Notes under the pieces: generated by a model
What the model was told of the DNA's origin: nothing
Seen by the model: the letters and a program-made list of their open reading frames with translations, nothing else
The model's database searches: none
Made by a program: the position numbers and the translations under genes
Origin: Cladobotryum mycophilum
Lineage: Eukaryota; Ascomycota; Sordariomycetes; Hypocreales; Hypocreaceae
Length of the DNA: 64,000 nucleotides
Reading direction: 5' to 3'
Assembly: GCA_036429605.1 (NCBI GenBank)
Contig: CM071590.1
Location: 6,076,001-6,140,000, forward strand
Part shown: positions 9,315 to 20,127 of the stretch, piece by piece
Layout of the letters: every line of letters starts with the position of its first letter
Position numbering within the stretch: the first letter of the stretch is position 1

Positions 9315-10954
9315 CTACTCCTCGTAACTTCCATTCTCTCCAGCATCTGGATCATGAATAGACGGCGCTGGGCGCTCATTCTCTCGCGGTGGTTTAAAAT
9401 ACTTCATCATCTCCTGCGGGAGGAACGTATAGAACGTCGGAACGATGGTGCGAATCGTCTTGACGAAACGTAGACCCCCTCCAAGCTCTCCCAATTGCAA
9501 AGTCATCTTCATGCCGGGCTTCATCTCGGCAAGAATGTGATCTTCAAAGAAGAGCGTAATCTGCTCTTCATCCTTTAGGGGCAAAGCAATGTCTGGATGA
9601 TCCCACTCATCTTCGATGACAGCCGGCTTGAGAGTCACTTTGCCAATAGGCTTCAGGCGGAATTCGTCACCAGCGTTGAGCACCATAGTCTTGAACCGCT
9701 GCACGATATCCTCTGTAGGTCGATCGATCTGGGTGATTTCCAGAGTGCAGTCGTACTCTCTCAAGAGCTTAATCTCCGCTTTGCAGAGCTCAGCGAAGAG
9801 CTCCGCATCGTCCACCATGGCGATGGCTGAGTAAAACACAGCCTTTGCATTAAAATTGTTTGGGCGCTTATAGTCTAGGAAAGACCAATCATTGCTGCTC
9901 GTCTTGACAAATAGCTCTGCTGCTGCGAGGTTAAACTCTCCAGGGAGGTCTGATTGCAGTTGACAGATCATGGGCCATTCCTCCCTGGCCTTGTTACATA
10001 CCTCCAAGGCTCGCCTGATGTCGTTCTCGTACTCGGGACAAGCATCGTGCTGAAGAATGTATCTCAAAAAGTTCTCCACCACCTCGATGGCCGGATTCAT
10101 GCGGTCTGGCTCAAGCCCCGTCAGCTGCACGAGGGTATTCCCAAAGAAGCCCGATGCTACGCCGGCGAAATCCACACTCCAATTGTTAGCATCACCGTCG
10201 TAGAAGCGATCACCTGCAGCAGAGCCACCGTGAATCACATCCGAAGCCATGACCTCGCGACGCTGAGCGGGGGTGAGGTCCTTGAGATCCTTGGAGTCCC
10301 AACCACCGTAGGCACCAGGCGAGGTATCGACGCCACCAAGAAACAGATACTCGTTAAAGTAGAGCGTGAGGTCACCCTGCAGACGACGGCGAGAACGGAA
10401 GCGTTGGATGCATGCTTGCATGCGGCTGCATCACATCACGTTAGCACTATCCGTGAGACAAAATGCAAGGCAGAATCATGTTTCATCATACCCCTCGAAT
10501 GGAATGTCTCTGTTTCCTCATCCGTTAGCTAGCAGTTCGCATGGTTATCTAGGCAAACGGATCCACTCACTCGGAATATATCTCGCTCTTTTCGGTCATG
10601 GCTTCCTGGGGCGTCATTGGCGGATCTGCAAAGTACTCTGATTCCAGTCCAATCAGCTTGGCTACATTTCACAGCCTCCAAGGTATGCGCAAGTAGATTC
10701 TACCTACCTTCGAAACCAGTGCCCCTGTTCTTGGGCAAGGCCGTGGGGCCCCTCTGAGCCGCCGACTTGCCCCGGCGCTTCTTCTTCTTCCTGGTCGGCA
10801 CATCGACCATGTTGATCTCGGGAGTTCCCTCATCGGCCTCATCCTTTGTTTGACTGACAGACCCGGTTGCAGTTGACTCTAGTACGGGAGGCGGTGGCTG
10901 TGTCCCAATAGCTGCAGTGTTGGGGTCATCGTCAGAAGCAACTGCAGGCGACAT
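9315..10954 (-). CDS. arb1: Argonaute siRNA chaperone (ARC) complex subunit Arb1
   Basis: Three exons on the minus strand, complement(10708..10954, 10571..10637, 9315..10425), encode 474 residues. Introns of 70 and 145 bp have donors GTAGGT and GTGAGT; the second has a GCTAAC branch site. The N-terminus is disordered with a Lys/Arg cluster (TRKKKKRRGKSAAQRGP), then FEEYFADPPMTPQEAMTEKS and the conserved IQRFRSRRRLQGDLTLYFNE, YLFLGGVDTSPGAYGG and NNWSVDFAGVASGFFGN segments of the Arb1 domain, which runs to near the end (FVKTIRTIVPTFYTFLPQEM). In fission yeast Arb1 binds Argonaute in the ARC complex and takes part in siRNA loading and heterochromatin formation; here that role is by family. The middle 67-bp exon is easy to miss. 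It was placed because it joins the two flanking frames and contains the expected sequence. Confidence 0.9.
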
Positions 10955-13351
10955 GATGGTCTCGTGTTACTGTTGCAAAGACTTGGTTGGTGATGTGCCG
11001 ACTGAAAATCAGTTGGTTCTTGATTAGGAGGTTGATGCAAAGGCTGAACTGGTGATGGAAAAGAGAGCCTAGAAAATGTGAAAGGGCGAATGAATGGAAG
11101 GTCGTGGAAAGGCGAATGGGTGCAACTGCCAACTGGCCGTCAAGTAGATTCACAGCCAAGCACTTTGTGACCACGGCTACTTGCATCGCCTCTGTTGTCA
11201 AAGTGACCGGTCTGAATTTCAGTCTCATGAATACCTGAGGACGCAAGATGGCTTTTTTTTTGCTGAGCTGAGCCCATTTCGCCATGACCTTGTAATTCAC
11301 ATTTGAATGACTGGAATCCGGAATCACTGTTGAGGCCAAGTTTGGTCACATTCGACATGTCCATAGACGAGGCACCATTGCTCTCAATCAAGAACAAACT
11401 TGTAAAAGGGCGAGGACGAGGACGAGGTCGGTCTCGCCATTCCCCGCTTCGCGTCCGTCACCGAAAGTCTACAAACAGAGAATTAATGCAAACATTTTCA
11501 AGGCCATGGTTGGTTGGTTAAAGTAGGTAGGCTGAGCAAACATCTGCAAGCGCCGTGGGCCATCCAACAACACGGCCTGGTTGGTCCGGATAGGCAATCC
11601 TACTGCTCCAAAAGCGAACCGAATTGTAATTACTCGACGGATCTCGATCCTTCATTGTTGGAAACATGTTGAACGGTGTTTGTCCTAACTAGTGTTGAAC
11701 ATGATTTGCCAACATCGCGTGTCATTCAGGGCGTAGCAGCGGCCGCATACGGACAATATCTGAGCAGTTCCACAAGGAATGCGTGGCAGACTGGCATCCC
11801 GAGACACAGCTTCTTAGCAGACGAATGGGGCTGTGACCGGCTTGGTGCTGACAAGTCTGATTCCTCGCTGGGCAGGTCAAAGAATGGCATCCTGATGGTA
11901 TGGATGGGTATGACCAGGTCGTTCAGCAGCACCGCGCGTGACTTGCGAAATAGGAAATAAAATAAAATCGCTCTATAAAGTCACGATGATTTGCTGGCTT
12001 GTAAAAGTTGATGAGTCGAAAAGCCCACAGTCCATGGCAGCATGACTATAATGATTTGCATCTTTGCCATCCATGTGCGGCGTGTGCATAATACCAAGTC
12101 AAGGTGATGGTAAGGCAAAGGCAAGTCATCCCGCAAGGTTCCAGAGTGCCTTGACGTGTGTGGCGACGTCTAGGTCAAGATTCGGTGAAGAACGATTCCA
12201 TTCCATGTAATACGATAGGCTGGTATGCGAGAGAAGTGCATTCCTCGAGATCTCGAAGGCGGGCTGTGTTACGGGTTGAATGGATGTGCATGTCTGGATT
12301 AGATTGAAACCCCCTCTCTAAAGAAGGGAAGAATACGCCTTGTCAAATTTGCTCCCCCGCCAAACCACTGAAGTCTGGTTTCAGTGGGTTTCAATTGGTC
12401 AAGGGTACCTGACCTTCACTGTGGCTCAGCGCCACCAGGCGACATTCTTCGGCAGCTCAGCTCCAGGGCTTCCTTTGGAGGCCCCCTGGGGCCCATTTAT
12501 GATTTAGGGCTCGACGGGCTCAAAGGGCTCTGCTGGAGGCACCTGTAAATTGGATCCATATGTCTCTCCTTGGGGGAGTGTTTGGGGCTCTTTTGGGGTC
12601 TGCCAGGGGGGCCCAGGGCACAACAGCGCCTCCCGCTTACCCGCCACCAACCCCATCAGGGCATAGCACGTCGTCTTAGGGAGGTACCCATGGAATCCAT
12701 GCACTGTCCCATCCGTTTGATTAGCGCTTCAGCCCATGACAAAGTCCATTCCCTTTCAAGCCATGCAATCCAATCCAACACGAAGAGAGTGACTGTTTGT
12801 GTGTGGCTTTCGTGCAATGTCGGTCAAACCGCCACACTGGGACGAGCGAAACGCGAATCCCAAGGCTTTTTTCCCTTTCTTTCCCTCTTGTCGGGTGTGT
12901 GATTTCTTTTCACGCAAACATCCCCCTTTCGTTAATGGATGGAGTACATGCTGCGAAGTTAAAGTCCCGCTTGTTCCCGCCCCTCACTCAACAGACTTAC
13001 CATGTGTCGATATCGCTCCACCACTGGCATCACCACCTGACATCCATTACCACCACCACTCTCTGCGCAACATCTTTATTGCGACCTAAAACGAAAAAAG
13101 GGCCCCCCCTTGCAGCCAAGAAATTAAAGGTCCCTGTGTCGCCACATTGGCAGCAAGTCTTTCACGCTGCTGCCGATCAACCCCCGACAACAATACCATT
13201 TTAATATTACCCCATAAGTCCTTGGTTGGGCACGCTTTCAAGCCTCTTTCAACCCCAAAAAGCATAACACATTCCTTCAGCCATCCGTCCTTCCGTCCGT
13301 CGTCGAGACCGTTGCTTCCCAAGAAGATCCTTTACTCCTTAAACGGTTTAA
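10955..13351. other. Divergent promoter region of Arb1 and the inositol polyphosphate kinase
   Basis: About 2.4 kb between two divergent genes. I find no convincing gene. There is a perfect 8-bp inverted repeat, CCACTGAA and TTCAGTGG, with a 7-base loop at 12365-12387, and GC-rich clusters around 12430-12700. The last 300 bases are rich in C and T, as in many fungal promoters and leaders. Confidence 0.5.
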
Positions 13352-14603
13352 ATGCTTGATTTCAATATGACTGGAAAGAAGAGGATACCTAGTCCCGATC
13401 AGCTCCGTGACTACAACTATGCAGTCGCTGGACAGTGAGTGGCAATTCTTTGCGCGCCCTGGCTTTGCAATTATGCGCGCGCGCGCGTGCATACTAACCA
13501 TCAAACTTTGCGACAGTGCCGGTACTTTATGCGACGAAGATGGTGAGCTTTTCATCAAGCCGTGCACCAAGACCGAGCTTAACTTTTACCAAACCATCGA
13601 GGAAAAGGGCTTCCATGACTTTGCCGAAGTCATGCCCGTCTACATGGGCGAACTGAGACTCAGCAACCCAGAAGACGTCAGCGATGCCGTCGTCGGCCTC
13701 ATATCTGATACAGGCGACGTCAAGACGACAAAGGAGCAGATCAAGGCGTCCATAAGAGAACAGGTCGCAAAGGCGCCGAAACCGCTACCCGCGCAAAAAG
13801 AAACCGGTTGGGTACCAAGCAAGGGCAAAAGGATAAAGACGGACCGAGCAGTCGTCCTGGAAAATGCATCATTCGGATTTAAAAAGGCCAATATTCTAGA
13901 TGTCAAGCTCGGAGTGCGGCTATGGGCCGACGATGCCCCTCCGGAGAAGAAGCGTCGCTTCGACCAAATCTCATCAGAGACAACACACGGAAAGCTGGGG
14001 TTCCGCATTGCAGGCATGCGAGTATTTCACGGCTCCCACGACAAGAAAGAGTGGGATCACGAAGGCTACAAGGTCTACGACAAGGAGTATGGTAGGACGT
14101 CTGTCAACAATGCCAACGTTGTCAACGAGTTCCGTAAATTTGTCTTCAACAAGGAGGCAGGCGTCGATGCTGAGCTTGGCAAAGCCGTGTGCAGTGCCTT
14201 TGTCCGGGATCTGAGGAGGGTGGAGGATGTCCTGTCCCGATATGAGACACGGATGTATTCCTCGTCTCTCCTGTTCGTCTTTGAGGGCGATGGGAAGAGG
14301 CTTGCTTCCGCGATCGAAGAGAACAACGATTTCGTGGACGAGGCTCTGACACCTTCGGACACAAGCAGCAACAAGCCGGTTCCTCGTACCAACATGAGGA
14401 TGGATAGTGGCATCGTCTTGGAGGAGGAGGACTTTGATGACTTTGATGAGCCGAAGCTACCACAAATCTATTCGTTGAAGCTCATAGACTTTGCGCATGC
14501 AGAATTTACACCGGGCAAGGGGCCGGACGAGAACACTCTCGTTGGGGTAAGGAGTTTACGGCGCATCTTTCAAGAGCTGGCGGGAGAAGAGGTTGATGAA
14601 TGA
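13352..14603 (+). CDS. Inositol polyphosphate multikinase (Ipk2/Arg82 family)
   Basis: Two exons, 13352-13434 and 13517-14603, encode 389 residues. The 82-bp intron (donor GTGAGT, ACTAAC branch site, a GC-alternating tract inside) joins YNYAVAGH to AGTLCDEDGELFIKP, the usual start of the kinase fold. The catalytic signature of inositol polyphosphate kinases, PxxxDxKxG, appears as ANILDVKLG (residues 152-160). The later SSLLFVFEGD (277-286) and LKLIDFAHAEF (349-358) segments carry ATP/Mg-binding residues. Such enzymes phosphorylate Ins(1,4,5)P3 to higher inositol phosphates; yeast Arg82 also acts in transcription. Two in-frame ATGs are possible, 13352 and 13367; a TAA lies directly before 13352, and I took the first ATG. 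An acidic loop (VLEEEDFDDFDEP) lies before the IDF motif. Confidence 0.93.
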
Positions 14604-15216
14604 TCTTTGACGTTTTCTTTTCATGATTAAATGACTGGCTGGACGGTTGCATCACGGCGTCTTGGGGTATCCACGGTTATGCCTCTCAAAAATCATTATG
14701 TCAACCAATACCCATGGATGGATGTCTTTTCGGCTGCGGCGTTGGAACACACAGGCTTCTCTGCTCCGAGATGAAGCGGGATGGTGTCTCTTTTGATTTT
14801 TCATTACTACTACCCTTATGTTTGCATGTATGGCGGTACTTGGAGTTTGGTGTTGGTGGGATGCCTTATGGCTTAGGGGGTAGACCTTAGGTACTCTATA
14901 GAACATGTACTATTTTAAAGTCATATTCACCTGGTATTCGCTGTTTCTTGACTGAACTCGAAAGACTGGCATATTAAATGGACTCATGCCTGACGACGTC
15001 AGTGATGCCAAACGATGGGTCCCTGATTAGTGCTAGCGAATACATGTGCCGCCGCACAATCTACCATGGATCTGCAGGTTCTTTCGCACCATCAGATTGG
15101 CCCCGCAATTCTTTTTTGGGAACCAGACCTGAAAGCTTCTGGATAGCTCCCGACCCGTCTGGCGATTTTGACTGCAACATCCTCCACATTTTGAAAATCT
15201 GTCAATGTAGCTGACC
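14604..15216. other. Spacer between the inositol kinase and Clp1 genes
   Basis: 3' region of the kinase gene and promoter of the Clp1 gene. I see no coding or RNA feature. Confidence 0.5.
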
Positions 15217-16778
15217 ATGTCGATTCCGGGCTTGGGGCAGATCCCGGTGCAGGTGCGTCTTTTCCCATGCTCCCCTACTGTCTACCAATGCATTGATGTC
15301 TCCAGGTTCATCTTGGTCACCGCTGACAGCTGACCAGACTGTTACTTCTACGTCGCGAATAATTACTCTAAACCCAGCGTGGGAATGGCGATTCCAAGTC
15401 CCCGTCGGCACCTCCCTTGTCGTCAAGGTCCTCTCCGGAGCGGCTGAAAAAGATGGCGTCGAACTTGCCCTACGCAATGCCTACAGCTTCTCTGGGATCA
15501 AGTCCAAGATCCTTACATGGCACGGTTGCCAGCTAGAGATTGAGGGCCGATGCGACGACGACTTTGTGGCGGAGTATACGAACCCGGCCGCTAATCCTGC
15601 CAACTCCCATATCAATCTACATGCGCGACTCAGTGAGCTGCGGGCTGCGGCGACGAGGGAGCGTCGCGAGGGACCGAGGGTCCTGATCGCAGGGCCACCG
15701 ACAACTGGGAAAACTACCTTGGCGAGGACCCTGACGAGCTACGCGACGAGACAAGGTTATCAGGTCATTGCGGTCAATTCAGACCCCAAGGAGGGCATGC
15801 TGAGTTTGCCCGGCACGCTGAGCGCCAGTGTCTTTGCTACTGTCATGGATCCCGAATCCTTGGATGGTTGGGGATCTACGCCGACGAGTGGGCCTAGCAC
15901 GGTGCCCGTCAAACTTCCCATGGTGTACAACTATGGTGGAGAGAATGCCGAAGACGATCCCGATCTTTATAGGGAGCTGATAGGACGACTAGCCGGGGCT
16001 GTGAGCGGACGGCTCAGCGAGGACGAGGCAGTGCGGAACTCTGGCGTGATTGTGGACAGCATGGGAATTAGCGACAACAGCAAGGTCGGATTAGACTTGT
16101 TGGGCCATATTGTTGATGAGCTCTCGGGTATGTTCCACAATAGCTGCGCCTCTGGGAGGATAGGAAGTGTGCTAACATCTTGGCAGTCAATATCGTAGTC
16201 GTTATGGGCTCGACTACGATGCACGCAGAGCTGGCCAAGCGATTTGCTAGCGAGAGGACGAGTTTGGGAGAGCCGATACAAGTCATCTCCTTGGATCGAT
16301 CTGAGGGTGCTGTTGAGAGGAGCGAAGCCTTTCTGCAGCATTATCGAGAGGCCATTATCAAGGAGTACTTTTTCGGGGATGCTAGAAGGACGCTCAGTCC
16401 ACAGATTCAGCAAGTAGACTTTGATAGCATCGTCATCTATAAGACATCGGACTGTAAGTTTAACTTTACAAACTTCGGAAGACATGCTCCTGTTGAGATT
16501 GCTAACTCAGGACAAACGCTCCAGACGACCGACAGAGCATTGTTACCGAAGAACCGTCTTCATTAACGCAGCACTGGACGTTGGCAGTGATGCACGCCTC
16601 GTTGAGAGACGCGCCAGAGACGATTCGAGTGGCGAATGTGATGGGATTCGTGTATGTGGCTGACGTGGACGAAGAGAGGCGCAAGGTCAAGATCTTGGCA
16701 CCAGTTAGCGGACGATTGGGTGACAAGCCGTTGATTTGGGGCCGGTGGCCAGAGCCGTACATTAATCTCCTTGGCTAG
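15217..16778 (+). CDS. clp1: mRNA cleavage and polyadenylation factor Clp1
   Basis: Four exons (15217-15252, 15338-16127, 16187-16453, 16525-16778) encode 448 residues. Exon 1 gives only MSIPGLGQIPVQ, the typical Clp1 start. Introns of 85, 59 and 71 bp have donors GTGCGT, GTATGT and GTAAGT and GCTGAC or GCTAAC branch sites. The N-terminal beta domain (TLNPAWEWRFQVPVGTSL, RNAYSFSGIKSKILTWHGC) is followed by the ATP-binding P-loop GPPTTGKTT (131-139), a central polynucleotide-kinase-like domain (VNIVVVMGSTTMHAELAKRF) and the C-terminal domain ending WGRWPEPYINLLG. Clp1 belongs to cleavage factor IA, bridges Pcf11 in pre-mRNA 3'-end processing, and binds ATP tightly. The length is normal and no lesion is visible. 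Confidence 0.95.
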
Positions 16779-19700
16779 AATTGACTTTTCTCTCTCTCGA
16801 ATGGAATGGAGTTTACTATTAGGTATTGTGACGAGTAGGAAGGGCTTCTGGTACGTAATGTAGGAGGGCTTGACATGGCGCCGAGTGATGGCGTGCTTGT
16901 TTATATGATGTGTATGTGGTCAAAACTACTTTTGAGACAAGGATGGAAATGTTTCTTTTTGTTACGTGCTACGTTTTATACCACCTAGTAGACAAGCAAA
17001 GCAATGGGGGTTAAGTAGATGTGTGTGTGGGAGGGTGTCAAATCTGTCGAGCTAGATATGGTTGACATCTGTTGTGCAACGCTCAAATCGTTCAAGACCA
17101 GCTGACGAGACTGTGCTGTAGGACATGACGAGATTTGTACTAGGTAGTGATGATAATAAAAGTCCCAGGAAAAGAATGATTAGGGGACTACGTGCAAGAT
17201 TCCATCTCATCTCCTCTCTCATGCTGTCAGCGGCCCATGATGTTTTTCTCCTATTGGTTCGGCGTTTTGAACTCCATGGACATGTTGTTACATGCATATT
17301 ACTATCCAGTTTCTAGTTTTGTCACGAGACACAGCCAGACTGTTCAAGTTCCCCCCAGTTTGGAGCGGACCGTTTTCCCACGTCTCAGATTGTAGTAACA
17401 TCGGTCTCCTCTCTCCCCTCCGCCTTCTCCACGATCGACTGGTTGAATTCCCCCTTTTGCCCTTTTTTTTTTTTTTTTTTTTGCTTTCTGTGCTGTACAG
17501 TACATACTATTTATCTCATTGTTTTTGATTACCACCTTTTCACCGACCTCGTCAATGGTTTGTTGCGTGTGGTATCCACTGATATTCAGTCACATGGACC
17601 TGTGAATCTGCAGAAAGAGAGGTTGTTGGCCCCCCCTCCCCACGCCAATCTATGGAAGTTTCCGGAAGGTAACTCTCTTGTGTTTTTGCAAAATGGGAGA
17701 CGGTGAATGGGGGGTGTGAATTTTGGTGTAGATTTCTGCTATTAACCCTGATTATGGCAGGGCCAAGACGACGCATATCCATGACGGCGGGCTGATGAAA
17801 TGGGGTGAGAATGTTGGTTCCGCTACTTCAGCTGGAGCAGAGTCCGGGCTCTGGGTCCAATAGCAGTTATGCTTAAACTTGTAGTGCTGGCTTGGCTTCA
17901 TGTTAGTGAGCCTTGGCCATGGCTTGGGGGGAGGGCAAACAAGCACTGGAGGTTATGAATGAGGTGAGGGTACTTTTTCTTCATTCACCAGCAATAGGTA
18001 GATTTGTTATGACAAGCTGATATGGGAGGAGGTGTATACTAACCTATCTGCATGGTGTGATGCAATATCAGAACCGGGTGAAACCGTAGACAGACCAGAC
18101 AAGACATTGCTGCGGGTAATGTTACACTCGCCTTTATCAAAAGTGCAAAGCTGATGCTACGACAATGCAGCCTCTTTGGAACACGTGCGCGCGCACAACG
18201 ACGGCATCGCGCATACAGCAACTTTTGACTAAATGACTTGGGGACTTTAATAAGTAGTAGAGGCAGCACACACTGCGGCTTGCAGCGGATTTGCTTTTTT
18301 CGGTACCTAGGCTCTGGTGATACGTAAGATTTATGGCCAAATGGGATTCACGGGACAGACACGAGACGATGCGCCAAGACTGCTGGCGTAATGCATGCAT
18401 CCATGATCCATGATTGCGAGTGACGAGGTGCGGGGTTGTTTTTTTGAGAGTGGAAAGGTGGGTGATATCTTATAGGTGTTAGTTAGGTATAGGAGTTGTA
18501 TGGGCTGTATGGACGGGGGGGGGGGGGGCTGTCTCTGCATCTCCATCTCTGCAGGACGGATAGGGCCAGGGTCTTGGACTTGGCGGAATGCACAAGCGAC
18601 TTGGTTTGGAACCGGTGTAACACTAAGATGCAGGATATAGGATGATACGGGAATAAGTACTACCTGGAAGGTAAGTAATAGTATCTCTCTAAAGGTAGAT
18701 TGCTTGAATGAGATCCATGGGTGAGATGGGATACCTAAGAGATCCGACGAAAGAAGAGACGGGTCCTCCTGGTGGTGTCACTGAGTGGCGTAGTGGGGTT
18801 CTTCTTCAGGGACTTGTATGGATCTGATGAACCCCCTATTGCCCCCTATAGGTGCTTAGTCTAGGTGAGGTGTGCCTATTGTTTGGCTCGCCTTACCCAT
18901 GGGGCTGGGCTGGCGTTGGTTACCTCTCGTCTCTTTGACTCTCGTCTACAGCAACAATAATAATAATGGACACAATAACGGAATGGGGGATAAAATGGAG
19001 GTGCACTGGCATGCCGTTTTGTTGGCTGTAGGTAGTAGCATAGTCCCCCTCCCCCATATGCTATATCCATCCATGCCATGTATCCATCCATCCCATGCTG
19101 CAAGCTATCATATTTTAGTGGGATATATCGGATGCAGCGTCCTGCCGGGAATATCCACTCGCTCGAGATAGCAGCACGTGCCCCCAATTATTTGTTACAG
19201 CTGATGTTTTCCGCTAAATTAATGATGCAACGGGAGACGAGAGACAAGAGAGAAGAAGGAGGAAAACGGAAATGCCGTTGTGTTGCCGTTGTGTTGCCGT
19301 TTGAAAGATGTTGGAGATGGGATGATGAATGGATGAGTACCTAAGTAGGTAGGTAGGTAGCCCCTGAGGTGGACGGGCTCTATAGGCGCTGTAGTGGCTT
19401 ACAGGACATTACAGTGAATACAGCGCTGTTGTTACAAGTAAAACCAGGCCTGTGCTCCTTAAAACGTGCACTAACAGAGATCCATGGATGGATCCAATGG
19501 CCACGTCCCACCCGCCATACAAACTTAATCTCATCCATCTCGTCACGATAGTGTGTCCCCTTGGCAGTCCCTCCATCCCTCATCCCTTCCACCCTCCTCC
19601 TCCTTGCCCTCCCCCCTCAAAGCATGGAAGCTCCGTGCTCTGTGGGGGAAACCGCCCCCGCTCTTTTTTTTACCGTTCCATGTTCTTGGTGTTGGTGAGG

Positions 19701-20127
19701 ATGCCAACTCAAAGAAAGATCGTCGCTGAATATGATAGGCGGGCTGTTGGAGAACAAGTCGTCTTGACCACTGACCATTGAACTCTTATAGAGCGCTGCG
19801 GGCAGCCACTAGACCTCCCGCCTCACCTCAACAGGCATCACCTCGCCTTCCAAACTATTTCTACCTTTTCTTCTCTCTCCCTTTTCTTCTTCTTCCTCTT
19901 CTTCTTCTTTTTCTTTTCTTTAACATTTCGATCAACACAGTTCCCTCCCAGAGGCTTGCTCTCTGCAACTTTGATCTTTTTGCTTGGGGAAACCTTCACT
20001 TATAGTGATCATCTCCCCCCCCCTTCTCCTCTCCATCTTCTTACGCCATATCGCCACTCTCCGCCCCTCAAGGCTTGCTTCTCTCCATCCGCATCTTCAT
20101 CGGCTGCTACTGCGACTTTTCCATTCG
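16779..20127. other. Long non-coding interval upstream of the ENA ATPase
   Basis: About 3.3 kb with no gene I can support. It contains a T20 run (17463-17482), a G14 run (18515-18528), GGATCCATCCATGG-like palindromic bits near 19480-19495, and a long pyrimidine-rich tract at about 19850-19925 just before the ENA coding region, as expected for the promoter and leader of an expressed fungal gene. Its length leaves room for an elaborate promoter or an untranslated transcript. Confidence 0.5.
18515..18528. repeat. Homopolymer G14
   Basis: Fourteen consecutive G in non-coding DNA. Confidence 0.9.

Noticed and set aside
8942..9361. 139-codon plus-strand frame overlapping the Arb1 3' end
   Set aside because: No ATG-based conserved start, no domain, and it overlaps a convincing gene on the other strand.
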